From: Bog-756 sp963841885
GTDB taxonomy: Bacteria > Actinomycetota > Acidimicrobiia > Acidimicrobiales > RAAP-2
Direction: 5' to 3'
Assembly (NCBI GenBank): GCA_963841885.1
Contig: CAWJEK010000020.1
Location: forward strand, 102,326-166,325
DNA length: 64,000 bases
Made by a program: the position numbers and the translations under genes. This document shows, piece by piece, positions 44,725 through 52,444 of this stretch. Position 1 is the first letter of the stretch. Each line of letters opens with the position of its first letter. Below the pieces are notes generated by a model, which saw only the letters and a program-made list of their open reading frames with translations, was not told the DNA's origin and did not search any database.

Positions 44725-45233
44725 TGCGACGCTGTCGACGACGGGCGACCGACCGGTGCTCCGGCTCGAACGCCACCTGCCCGGCCCGGTGGAGACGGTC
44801 TGGAGGGCGGTGACCGATCCGGAGGAGATGCGGGCCTGGTTCCCGACCCGGATCGAGATCGACGAATGGAAGGTGGGGGCGACGCTCACCCATCACTTCG
44901 ACGGTCACGCCATCGACGACCTGCCGGGCACGGTCCTCGAGTGGGACCCTCCACGCTCCGTCCGGTTCACCTGGGGTGAGGACACGATCGGGTTCACCTT
45001 GACGGCATCCGCCGACGGTGGCACCACATTCGTGCTGACCGAGGAGCTGAGCGCCGGCCACGCGGCCCGTAATGCCGCGGGGTGGGGACGCGTGCCTCGA
45101 CCGCCTCGAACACGGCGACGGTGCGCAGGGGGAGACCTGGCAGCAACGCTTCGACCGCTATGCCGCCTCGTTCGGGCCGGTACTGGGCCCCCAGGAAGGA
45201 CCGCCCGAGGGCGTCCACGACCTCGACGCCTGA
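44717..45233 (+). CDS. SRPBCC / AHSA1 domain protein (frameshifted)
   Basis: ATG 44717 opens an AHSA1-type sequence: HLPGPVETVWRAVTDPEEMR, AWFPTRIEIDEWKVGATLTH, RSVRFTWGEDTIGFTLTASA. The usual last helix (ACLDRLEHGDGAQGETWQQR) is in the +1 frame, reached by removing one G of the GGGG run near 45090; it then ends at TGA 45231-45233 for about 171 residues. As written, the frame would run into the LapA gene. The partner of the ArsR above, with an unknown lipophilic ligand. Confidence 0.75.
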
Positions 45234-45314
45234 GTCCCCGAGGTCGACGTCCGGGATCGAACGGGTGGCCGCCCGTCGGCGTTTGCGCCGCTCGGGCCCG
45301 GGTACGCGATCGTC

Positions 45315-45464
45315 ATGGGACCGATACTCGTACTGCTCCTCATCGCACTCGTACTCGCCGGTGTCGGCTTCGCCGTCCACGTGCTGTGGATCGTGGCCGT
45401 CGTCTTCCTGATCGCGTGGCTGGTCGGGCTGGTGCTCGGGACGGGTCGGAGGTCGAACGCCTGA
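45315..45464 (+). CDS. Very small hydrophobic membrane protein
   Basis: The 49-residue product is almost one hydrophobic hairpin: MGPILVLLLIALVLAGVGFA and HVLWIVAVVFLIAWLVGLVL, with a short basic tail. It matches the 'hydrophobic protein' family of about 50 residues widespread in actinobacteria. Its TGA overlaps the ATG of the LapA gene (TGATG), showing coupled translation. Function unknown. Confidence 0.7.
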   Translation: MGPILVLLLIALVLAGVGFAVHVLWIVAVVFLIAWLVGLVLGTGRRSNA

Positions 45465-45847
45465 TGACCGTCGGGGACCCAGCCCCGGCGCCGCCGGACC
45501 CCCGAGGTCCGGAAGGCTCGATTCCGATCGACCCTGCCCCGGACAGCGGTCCGGCCCCGGGCGGCGCGACGCCGGCCGGGGCAACCGGAACCGTCGATCA
45601 CACCCGGATCAGTGCGAGTTGGACCGCCCTGGTGGCGGCCGTCGTGGTGTTCGTCGTCCTGGTCGTGTTCATCGCCCAGAACACTCAGCGGTCGACGGTC
45701 AACTTCCTGGGCTTCCACGGTCACGCACCCACCGCCGTGATCCTGCTGATCGCCGCGGTGGCCGGCGCGGTCATCGTCGCCATCGCCGGCGTGGCCCGCA
45801 TCGTCCAGCTCCGGCGGATGGCCCGGCACGGTTCCGTCCGCACCTGA
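45464..45847 (+). CDS. LapA (DUF1049) domain membrane protein
   Basis: The protein has 127 residues. A Pro/Ala/Gly-rich N-terminal tail (1-45) precedes two transmembrane helices: SWTALVAAVVVFVVLVVFIA and AVILLIAAVAGAVIVAIAGV. Between them sits QNTQRSTVNFLGFHGHAP, the LapA signature (QN...v.v.fl). In proteobacteria LapA acts with LapB in lipopolysaccharide control; actinobacterial members have no established role. Confidence 0.8.
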   Translation: MTVGDPAPAPPDPRGPEGSIPIDPAPDSGPAPGGATPAGATGTVDHTRISASWTALVAAVVVFVVLVVFIAQNTQRSTVNFLGFHGHAPTAVILLIAAVAGAVIVAIAGVARIVQLRRMARHGSVRT

Positions 45848-45922
45848 GCCGGCCGTCGGGAACGGCCGACGACGGGGAACGCCGTCCGGAGGTCGACCGA
45901 CCGGGATCTGCCAAGATGTCGC

Positions 45923-46540
45923 ATGGGTACGGAGCGGGGCCTGCATCGGCTCGTGAACTTCAGTGACGCCATCGTCGCCATCGCCATCACCCTCCTGGTC
46001 CTGCCCCTGGCCGACTCGGCGAGCACGATCGGGCACAGCACCCTGCTCCAGTTCGTGCACCACCACAGCGGTGAGCTCGTGGCGTTCGGCCTCAGTTTCG
46101 TCGTGATCTGGAACTTCTGGTGGGTGCAGCACCAGATGCTCGAGCACGTCGTGGCCTACAGCCGGCCGCTGGTGATCGGCCTGTTCGTGTGGACGCTGAG
46201 CATCGTCTTCCTGCCCTTCCCCACCGAGCTCCTGAGCTCGGCGGACAAGGCCGGAGCGGGAGTCCACGCCTTGTATGTGGGATCCATGCTGGTGACCAGC
46301 GTGGCGGCCCTGTTCGAGGAGTGGGCCATCACCCGGGAACCCGAGTTGCAGGCGCCGGATCATCGTGGGGAGGCCACCCTCGTCGCTCCGGTGGTCGAAG
46401 CGTGCCTGATGGGGATCATCCTGGTCCTGGTCGTCGTCGCCCCCGACGCCGGCCTGTGGTGGCTCCTGCTGCTGTTGCTGTTCCGACCGCTGACCCGATT
46501 CGTCGGGTCCCGTCGGCACCCGGCCGTCCCCGCCGGCTGA
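45923..46540 (+). CDS. TMEM175-family (DUF1211) potassium-channel-like protein
   Basis: The protein has 205 residues with six hydrophobic helices. The first carries the family filter motif RLVNFSDAIVAIAITLLVLP (FSDxxxAIAIT), the selectivity filter of bacterial TMEM175 K+ channels. Other helices include LVAFGLSFVVIWNFWWVQHQ and ACLMGIILVLVVVAPDAG. Bacterial forms have a single 6-TM repeat and assemble as tetramers. The start ATG 45923 lacks a clear ribosome site. Confidence 0.85.
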   Translation: MGTERGLHRLVNFSDAIVAIAITLLVLPLADSASTIGHSTLLQFVHHHSGELVAFGLSFVVIWNFWWVQHQMLEHVVAYSRPLVIGLFVWTLSIVFLPFPTELLSSADKAGAGVHALYVGSMLVTSVAALFEEWAITREPELQAPDHRGEATLVAPVVEACLMGIILVLVVVAPDAGLWWLLLLLLFRPLTRFVGSRRHPAVPAG

Positions 46541-46647
46541 CCGCCGACCGGGGGTCGGGTGGCGGGTTGCGAGAGGCCCACGGCGGGGAGCGCGACGGTG
46601 CCGGTCCGGTAACGTCGGGGTGTGGAACCCCGGACAGGCCCGACCCG

Positions 46648-46785
46648 ATGATCGCCACCGTCGGCCTGCTGGCGCTGCTGTGCGTGCCGATCGCCGTGTG
46701 GGCGGTCGTGCACCGTGCGCCGCGGACGAAGTCGCGTCCGACCGAATCGGCGCCGGGTCCCAAGCACCGGTGGTGGCAGCCCTGA
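46648..46785 (+). CDS. Very small membrane protein
   Basis: The 45-residue product begins MIATVGLLALLCVPIAVWAV and ends in a basic, proline-containing tail (GPKHRWWQP). It contains a single hydrophobic helix. Its TGA overlaps the ATG of the reductase gene (TGATG). A 9-codon GTG frame at 46622-46651 precedes and overlaps its start. Family unknown. Confidence 0.5.
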   Translation: MIATVGLLALLCVPIAVWAVVHRAPRTKSRPTESAPGPKHRWWQP

Positions 46786-47363
46786 TGGGTCAGCTCGCCG
46801 TCGTCGAGTTCGTCACGTTGGACGGCGTGATGCAGGCTCCCGCCCGCCCGGACGAGGACACCCGCCACGGATTCACCCGGGGTGGCTGGGCGGCGCCCTT
46901 CGCCGACCAGGTCATGGCCGAGACCATGGGGGCACGGATGTCGAGCGGCGGCGGCGCGATGCTCTTCGGTCGTCGCACCTACCAGGACTTCGCCACGGTG
47001 TGGTCCGGACAGTCGGGCAATCCGAGCGCCGACGTGCTCAACGCCCGCCACAAGTACGTCGTGTCGTCGACGCTCGAGGAACCACTGCCGTGGTCCGGCT
47101 CCAGTCTGATCACCGGGGACGTCCCCGGCGTGGTGGCCGGGCTCAAGAAGGATCAGGACCTCGGGGTGCTGGGAAGCGGCGAGCTGGTCCGGACGCTGCT
47201 GGCCCACGACCTGGTCGACGAGCTCGTGCTGTCGATCTACCCGATCGTCCTCGGCACGGGGCGGAAGCTCTTCGCCGACGACGGGACGTCGGCCACGTTC
47301 ACCCTCGTCGAGTCGGTCACGACGACCACCGGCGTGGTCATCGCCACCTACCGACCGGCGTGA
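46785..47363 (+). CDS. Dihydrofolate reductase family protein (RibD C-terminal-like)
   Basis: The protein has 192 residues: LAVVEFVTLDGVMQAPARPD, GAMLFGRRTYQDFATVWSGQ, KYVVSSTLEEPLPWSGSSLI, DLGVLGSGELVRTLLAHDLV and DELVLSIYPIVLGTGRKLFA. This is the RibD_C/DHFR-like fold, with NADPH as cofactor; the true substrate of these stand-alone proteins is rarely known. It is translationally coupled to the small membrane protein in front. Confidence 0.9.
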   Translation: MGQLAVVEFVTLDGVMQAPARPDEDTRHGFTRGGWAAPFADQVMAETMGARMSSGGGAMLFGRRTYQDFATVWSGQSGNPSADVLNARHKYVVSSTLEEPLPWSGSSLITGDVPGVVAGLKKDQDLGVLGSGELVRTLLAHDLVDELVLSIYPIVLGTGRKLFADDGTSATFTLVESVTTTTGVVIATYRPA

Positions 47364-47376
47364 GCCGGCCCGGGCG

Positions 47377-48255
47377 TCAGGACCCGGCGGTGGTGATGGC
47401 GTCGCGGATGGCGAGGACCCGACGGGCCTCGTCGACGTGGAGGTTCTCGATCATGCGGCCATCCACCGTCACGACCCCACGGCCCTCGGACTCGGCCTCC
47501 TCGAAGGCGGCGATGATCCGTTCGGCCAGCTCGATCTCGTCGTCATCGGGGGAGAAGGCACCGTTGCACGGTCCGACCTGGCTCGGATGGATCAGGGTCT
47601 TGCCGTCCATGCCCATCTGCCGGCCGACGCGGCACTCGGCCAGGAAGCCCTCCTCGTCCTTGATGTCGTTGTAGACGCCGTCGAGGATCACCTTGTCGGC
47701 CGCCCGGGCCGCCAGTAGGCACAGCTGGAGCCCGCCGAGCAGCGGCAGCCGGCTGGGGACCCGTTGGGCGTGGAGCTCCTTGGCCAGGTCGTTGGTGCCC
47801 ATCACCAGCACGGTCAGGCGCTCGGAGGCGGTGCAGATCTCCTCGGCGTGCAGCATGGCCACGGGAGTCTCGAGCATGGCCCAGATGCGGGTCCGGTCGG
47901 GAGCGCCGTGCTTGTCGAGGGCGGCCTCGATGGCATGGACGTCCTCGACCGAGTTGACCTTGGGCACCACCACCCCGTCGGGTCCGGCGGCGGCGATGGC
48001 GGCCAGGTCGTCGTCGTGCCACGGCGTACCGATCCCGTTGGCCCGGATGGCGACCTCGCGGTCGCCGTAGCCACCGGCGCCGAAGGCGGCGCAGGCCCGC
48101 TCCCGTGCCTCCGCCTTGGCATCGGGCGCCACGGCGTCCTCCAGGTCGAAGATGAGGGCGTCCGCCGGGATGGCCTTCGCCTTCTCGAGCGCGCGCTCGT
48201 TGGCGGCGGGCATGTAGAGCACGCTCCGTCGGGGGCGCAGGTCGGCGTGGGTCAT
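47377..48255 (-). CDS. CoA-ester lyase (HpcH/HpaI, CitE-like)
   Basis: The protein has 292 residues: RRSVLYMPAANERALEKAKA, DALIFDLEDAVAPDAKAEAR with the metal-binding Glu/Asp, VVVPKVNSVEDVHAIEA, MLETPVAMLHAEEIC and GKTLIHPSQVGPCNGAFSPD. These are the blocks of citramalyl-CoA or malyl-CoA lyases (Mg2+-dependent C-C cleavage to acetyl-CoA or pyruvate). ATG 48255 lies directly behind the stop of a second lyase, so the two probably form one operon and act in the same acyl-CoA pathway. Confidence 0.88.
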   Translation of the reverse strand: MTHADLRPRRSVLYMPAANERALEKAKAIPADALIFDLEDAVAPDAKAEARERACAAFGAGGYGDREVAIRANGIGTPWHDDDLAAIAAAGPDGVVVPKVNSVEDVHAIEAALDKHGAPDRTRIWAMLETPVAMLHAEEICTASERLTVLVMGTNDLAKELHAQRVPSRLPLLGGLQLCLLAARAADKVILDGVYNDIKDEEGFLAECRVGRQMGMDGKTLIHPSQVGPCNGAFSPDDDEIELAERIIAAFEEAESEGRGVVTVDGRMIENLHVDEARRVLAIRDAITTAGS

Positions 48256-48256
48256 C

Positions 48257-49321
48257 TCAGTCCTCCAGGGTGATCGTGGCGTAGAGCTCGGCCAGTTCGG
48301 GGTCGCGGGCGGCCAGGTCGTCGGCCAGTTCGATCATCACCCGGCACTGCTTGACCGAGGCGTCGTCCTCCATCTTGCCGTCCAGCATGACCGCCCCGGT
48401 GCCGTCGCCCATGGCCGCGATCACCCGCCGGGCGTGGGCGACGTCGGCGACGTCGGGGGAGAACACCCGTCGGGCGATGTCGATCTGGGTCGGGTGCAAC
48501 GACCAGGCCCCGACGCAGCCGAGCAGGTAGGCGTTGCGGAACTGGTCCTCGCAGGCGACGACGTCGGCGATGTCGCCGAAGGGCCCGTAGTAGGCGAAGA
48601 TGCCGTTGGCCTGGCAGGCGTCGACCATGCGGGCGATCGTGTAGTGCCAGAGGTCCTGCTGGTAGACGGCGCGCTCGGCCCGCACGTCACCGCCCGGCGG
48701 GTCCTGGCGGACCAGGTAGTCCGGGTGGCCGCCTCCCACCCGCGTCGTCTTCATCCGCCGGTTGGCCGCCAGGTCGGCGGGACCGAGCGACAGACCCTGC
48801 ATGCGCGGTGACGCGCCGCAGATCTCTTCGACATTGGCCACGCCCCGGGCCGTCTCCAGTATGGCGTGGAGCAGGATCGGGCGTTCCAGATGCGCCTTGG
48901 CCTCCAGCTGGGCCACCAGGCGGTCCACGTAGTGGATGTCCTCGGCCCCCTCGACCTTGGGGATCATGATGACGTCGAGCTTGTCGCCCACCTCGGTGAC
49001 GGCCGTGACCAGGTCGTCGAGTCCCCACGGGGAGTCCAGCGAGTTGACCCGGGTCCAGAACTGGGCGGTGCCGAAGTCGACCGACCGCCCGACGTCGACG
49101 AGTCCCTGGCGGGCGGCCTCCTTGTCGGTGGCCGGCACACCGTCCTCGAGGTTGGCGAGGAGCACGTCGACCCGGGGGGCCAGATCGGGCAGCTTGGCGA
49201 CCATCTTCGGGTTGGACGCGGGGAAGAAGTGGATCATCCGGGAGGGTCGGAAAGGGATCTCCCGAACGGGTTCGGGCGCCCCGACGGCCAGCGGGCGGAA
49301 GAAGTCTTTCGGGGAGCGCAC
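48257..49321 (-). CDS. CoA-ester lyase, malyl-CoA/beta-methylmalyl-CoA lyase type
   Basis: The protein has 354 residues from GTG 49321, preceded by GGAGGTGCC. Blocks are MIHFFPASNPKMVAKLPDL, DVLLANLEDGVPATDKEAAR, VIMIPKVEGAEDIHYVDRLV, HAILETARGVANVEEICGAS and WSLHPTQIDIARRVFSPDVA. Length and motifs resemble the Chloroflexus-type L-malyl/beta-methylmalyl/citramalyl-CoA lyase. Such enzymes serve the ethylmalonyl-CoA or 3-hydroxypropionate pathways or glyoxylate assimilation; no other pathway gene is nearby. Confidence 0.88.
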   Translation of the reverse strand: MRSPKDFFRPLAVGAPEPVREIPFRPSRMIHFFPASNPKMVAKLPDLAPRVDVLLANLEDGVPATDKEAARQGLVDVGRSVDFGTAQFWTRVNSLDSPWGLDDLVTAVTEVGDKLDVIMIPKVEGAEDIHYVDRLVAQLEAKAHLERPILLHAILETARGVANVEEICGASPRMQGLSLGPADLAANRRMKTTRVGGGHPDYLVRQDPPGGDVRAERAVYQQDLWHYTIARMVDACQANGIFAYYGPFGDIADVVACEDQFRNAYLLGCVGAWSLHPTQIDIARRVFSPDVADVAHARRVIAAMGDGTGAVMLDGKMEDDASVKQCRVMIELADDLAARDPELAELYATITLED

Positions 49322-49440
49322 GGCACCTCCAGGGTCGGTGGACCCCACCAATCTAGGAGGTGTGGAAGGGGTGTCCCGACGGCCCGGGGCGGCCGGGGCG
49401 GACGTCGCCGGGGGAGACGCGGGTCCCGGGCACCGGCCCG

Positions 49441-51396
49441 TCAGGCCGACCCGGCGCCGCTCGACGCCGGCCCGTCGGAGGTGGCGCCGTCGGCCGGGGG
49501 CGCCGGTGGCCCCGACTCGATCTCGCTGAGCGGCATCGTGACCCGGGCCACCACGATGTCGGTGCGGGCGTGCAGCGCCGCCGACAGGGCGACGTCGATC
49601 TGGTTGTGGAGGAACCGGTAGCGCAGCTTGTCCGGGATGACCACGGGGATGAGCACCACGATCTGGGCGTCGGTCGAGCCGCGCAGCTCGTCGATGTACC
49701 CGCTGACGGGCTCCACGACGGACGCGTACTCGGAGTGGAGGATCTCGAGGGGAATGCCGCAGTCCCAGCGGTCCCACTGGCGGCGGAGCTCGTGCTCGTG
49801 CTCGTCACCGGCATCGCCCTGCCCGAGCACGACCGACACGGCCCGCACCTCGTCGCCGAGCGAGAGCGCCTCGGAGATGGCGTACTCGCTGAGTCTGGAC
49901 ACCCGGGTGACGGGGACGACCACCAGCGTGCGGCTGGCGACGGGTTTGACCGGGACCACGTCGACGGCGAGGTCGACGGCGAGGTCGACGGCGAGTTGCC
50001 GGTAGTAGCTGTGGATGTGGCTGAACAGGTAGATGAAGAAGGGGATGGTCAGGACCACCACCCAGGCCCCCTCGAGGAACTTGGAGACCAGGAACACGAC
50101 GGTGGCGACGGCGGTCACCACCGCTCCGGTGCCGTTGATCAACACCCGTCGGCGCCAGCCGTTCGGGCGCAGCCGGCGCCAGTGCACCACGAGGCCCGCC
50201 TGGGCGAGGGTGAAGCCGACGAAGACGCCGATGGCGAAGAGCGGGATCATCGCGTTCGTGTCGCCCCGGATCGCGAGGAGCAGGAGGCCCGATATTCCGG
50301 ACAGTACCCAGATGCCGTTGGCGAACACCTGGCGGTCGCCCCGTTGGGCGAACAGGTGGGGAAGGTAGTCGTCGCGGGCCAGGAGGCTGGCGAGCACCGG
50401 GAGCCCGCCGAAGGAGGTGTTGGCCGCCAGGGCCAGGACGAGCGTGATGGTGAGTGAGACGAGGTAGTACGCCCAGTGCCGACCGACGGCCGTGGCCATG
50501 ATCTGGCTGAGCACCGTCTGATGGCTACGGGGTCCGATGTGCCAGCGCCTGGCCAGCACCGCGAGACCGAGCAGCATGACGGCCAGGATGGAACCGAGGA
50601 GGAGTTCGGTCCGCTTGGCCCGGACCTGCCGCGGCTCCTTGAACAGGGGCACGCCGTTGGCGATGGCCTCCACCCCGGTGAGGGCGCTGCACCCGGCGGA
50701 AAAGGCCTTCAGCACCAGCAGGACCGTCACCGCCTGCAGGCCGTGGGTCGGGAGGAGCGACGTCCCGACCGGCGGCGAGTTCAGCCCGAGGGGATGGACG
50801 AGACCGACGACGATGATGGCCAGGAGCCCGACGATGAACACCATCGTGGGTAGCAGGAAGGCCCGGGCCGTCTCTCCGAGCCCGCGGAGGTTGAGGACGG
50901 TCACCAGGGCGAGGATGCCGATGCAGAGTGGCACGGTCAGACCCGTGGTGGACGGGAAGGCCGAGGTGAAGGCGCCGACCCCGGCGGCTATCGAGACCGC
51001 GACGGTCAGGGTGTAGTCGACGATGAGCGCCGCCGCCGCCACCAGGCTGACGGCGGGACCGAGGTTGTCGCGCGAGACGGCGTAGGCGCCCCCGCCCCCG
51101 GGGTACGCGCTGATGACCTGGCGATAGGAGAACACGAGGATCGTCAGGAGGACGACGATGGCGATGGTGACCGGGACGACCAGGTGCAGGGCACCGGCCC
51201 CGGCCACCGCCAGGACCACGATGATGGCCTCGGGCCCGTAGGCCACCGAGGTCAGGGCGTCGAGCGACAGCGCGGACAGACCCTCGATCGGGTTGATCCG
51301 TTGCGACGCGGTCTCGGCGGCCCGCAACGGAGGCCGCACCAGGATCCGCCACGCGGACGTTGCCAGCCCGGGACGATTCGTCCGGGGTGCCGTCAT
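49441..51396 (-). CDS. APC-family permease, KimA/YdaO-like
   Basis: The protein has 651 residues. About twelve transmembrane helices fill residues 30-470, with the APC motif INPIEGLSALSLDALTSVAY and AYPGGGGAYAVSRDNLGPAV. The cytoplasmic C-terminus (470-651) has VASRTLVVVPVTRVSRLSEY and a USP-like fold. This organisation matches KimA, the H+/K+ symporter of Bacillus (YdaO), and related amino-acid permeases. A 12-bp triple repeat (about 49970-50000) encodes LAVDLAVDLAVD after the last helix. The ATG lies in a tandem duplication. Confidence 0.85.
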   Translation of the reverse strand: MTAPRTNRPGLATSAWRILVRPPLRAAETASQRINPIEGLSALSLDALTSVAYGPEAIIVVLAVAGAGALHLVVPVTIAIVVLLTILVFSYRQVISAYPGGGGAYAVSRDNLGPAVSLVAAAALIVDYTLTVAVSIAAGVGAFTSAFPSTTGLTVPLCIGILALVTVLNLRGLGETARAFLLPTMVFIVGLLAIIVVGLVHPLGLNSPPVGTSLLPTHGLQAVTVLLVLKAFSAGCSALTGVEAIANGVPLFKEPRQVRAKRTELLLGSILAVMLLGLAVLARRWHIGPRSHQTVLSQIMATAVGRHWAYYLVSLTITLVLALAANTSFGGLPVLASLLARDDYLPHLFAQRGDRQVFANGIWVLSGISGLLLLAIRGDTNAMIPLFAIGVFVGFTLAQAGLVVHWRRLRPNGWRRRVLINGTGAVVTAVATVVFLVSKFLEGAWVVVLTIPFFIYLFSHIHSYYRQLAVDLAVDLAVDVVPVKPVASRTLVVVPVTRVSRLSEYAISEALSLGDEVRAVSVVLGQGDAGDEHEHELRRQWDRWDCGIPLEILHSEYASVVEPVSGYIDELRGSTDAQIVVLIPVVIPDKLRYRFLHNQIDVALSAALHARTDIVVARVTMPLSEIESGPPAPPADGATSDGPASSGAGSA

Positions 51397-51428
51397 CGTC
51401 CCCCGCGGGGTGCCGTCATCGTCCCCCG
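51383..51428 (-). repeat. 23-bp tandem duplication around permease ribosome site and start
   Basis: Positions 51383-51405 and 51406-51428 are identical 23-bp copies, each with a GGGGGACG ribosome site and an ATG. The two ATGs (51419 and 51396) are in different frames because 23 is not a multiple of three; only 51396 opens the permease. Confidence 0.85.
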
Positions 51429-51526
51429 CGGTACGGGCGCGTCCCTCTCCGAGCCGGCATGCCGTCGCTGTACCCGGGAGCGCCCCCGGACCCACCCGTG
51501 ACCTTCCGTCCCTTCCGGCGACGCTC

Positions 51527-51543
51527 TACTACGCTGTGTAGTA
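51527..51543 (+). promoter_or_regulatory. BlaI/CopY-type operator, site 1
   Basis: TACTAC (51527-51532), GCTGT, GTAGTA (51538-51543) is a perfect dyad of the BlaI/MecI type. It ends right at ATG 51544 and contains TACGCT (51530-51535), a -10 box 8 nt before that start. The BlaI-family gene at 57166 is the likely binder. Confidence 0.7.
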
Positions 51544-52131
51544 ATGTCCCGACCGAGGAGACCTGCCGGTCCGGCGGACTCCGACCGACCGAGAGGTGGT
51601 TCGATGACCGAGTTGCTCGACCGGGGGGACGCGGCGGCCGACACCGGCACCGACGTGCGACCCTACGGAAGGGGATTCCGGGTCGATACCGACGACGTCG
51701 CCGGAGTGCTCGACTACCTCCTGGGCGACGGCGGGGGCGCCGGGCGGGCGCCGGTGGTCGTCGTCATCGGCGGGTCGTCCGACGAACTGGCGAGGCCCCC
51801 GGCCGCCGTGGTTCCGCGGATGACGGTGGACGTCGATGCCCGTGAGGTGCGGATCCACGGGAGGCTGGTCTCCGTATCGCCCCGCGAATGGGACGTGCTC
51901 CAGGTGCTGGCCACCCGGCCGGGGTCCGTCGTGGCCCGTCCCGACATCATCCGAGCCGTCTGGCCGGATAGGCCCGAGGGTAAGGACAGCAACCTCGACA
52001 ACGCCCTGTTCCGACTCCGCCGCAAGCTCGAGGTCGACCCCACCCGACCGCGCCACCTGGTGGCCATCCGGGGGAGGGGGCTCCTGCTGGAGCTCACCGA
52101 CGGTGGAGAGCACGAGCGGACCTCGGGGTGA
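51544..52131 (+). CDS. Winged-helix (OmpR/PhoB effector-type) regulator without receiver domain
   Basis: The protein has 195 residues from ATG 51544; ATG 51604, behind GAGAGGTGG, is an alternative of 175. Residues about 95-190 form an OmpR-type winged helix: RMTVDVDAREVRIHGRLVSV, SPREWDVLQVLATRPGSVVA, DSNLDNALFRLRRKLEVDPT (recognition helix) and LVAIRGRGLLLELT. The N-terminal part has a VVVVIGGSSDEL strand but no phospho-acceptor aspartate. It sits directly behind operator site 1 and opens the copper locus, so it is probably under the BlaI-type repressor. What it regulates is unknown. Confidence 0.82.
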   Translation: MSRPRRPAGPADSDRPRGGSMTELLDRGDAAADTGTDVRPYGRGFRVDTDDVAGVLDYLLGDGGGAGRAPVVVVIGGSSDELARPPAAVVPRMTVDVDAREVRIHGRLVSVSPREWDVLQVLATRPGSVVARPDIIRAVWPDRPEGKDSNLDNALFRLRRKLEVDPTRPRHLVAIRGRGLLLELTDGGEHERTSG

Positions 52132-52162
52132 GGTACCCGCAACTCCTGCAGCTGAACACTCA

Positions 52163-52179
52163 CCACGGACGGTCCGTGG
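52163..52179 (+). promoter_or_regulatory. Palindrome upstream of metallothionein gene
   Basis: CCACGGAC-G-GTCCGTGG is a perfect 8-bp dyad with a single central base, 19 nt before ATG 52199. It could be an operator or a hairpin at the end of the winged-helix gene. Confidence 0.45.
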
Positions 52180-52198
52180 GGATCGAAGGGAGACACCG

Positions 52199-52357
52199 AT
52201 GAGCAAGTACCCCGCCGGAACGGTCCTGACCTGCACCCATGAGCACTGCGACTGCAGGGTGCTGATCCAGTCCGAATGCCATTGCGAAGGGGTCGACGAC
52301 CGGTCGTCCTACACCTGTGCGTGCGGCGCGGAACTCGTCCCCGTCGTCGGGGACTGA
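52199..52357 (+). CDS. MymT-like copper metallothionein
   Basis: The 52-residue product has seven cysteines at 12, 17, 19, 27, 29, 40 and 42 in the order C-x4-CxC, CxC, CxC: AGTVLTCTHEHCDCRVLIQ, ECHCEG and YTCACGAELVPV. It closely follows the Mycobacterium tuberculosis MymT pattern (AGTLLTC, HCxC, YxCxCGxEL as I recall it). Such proteins bind several Cu(I) ions in a thiolate core and protect the cytosol from copper. ATG 52199 has GAAGGGAG upstream. It lies between the winged-helix gene and the membrane-protein gene, inside the BlaI-box region. Confidence 0.88.
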   Translation: MSKYPAGTVLTCTHEHCDCRVLIQSECHCEGVDDRSSYTCACGAELVPVVGD

Positions 52358-52402
52358 GGGGCGGGGCGTGGTCCAGGGCCGGGGGCGATGGTTGTCCGCC
52401 AC

Positions 52403-52434
52403 TCCTACAAGTGGTAGTACTACGGATCGTAGAA
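52403..52434 (+). promoter_or_regulatory. Two adjacent BlaI/CopY-type operators, sites 2 and 3
   Basis: TCCTAC-AAGTG-GTAGTA (52403-52419) and TACTAC-GGATC-GTAGAA (52418-52434) share two bases and each matches TACTAC-N5-GTAGTA with one or two differences. They stand directly in front of the AAGGAGG and GTG 52445 of the membrane-protein gene. Confidence 0.65.
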
Positions 52435-52444
52435 GGAGGCGACG

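Noticed and set aside
51397..51526. A c-di-AMP (ydaO) riboswitch in front of the KimA-like permease
   Set aside because: The leader is short and GC-rich; none of the conserved ydaO segments could be recognised by eye.
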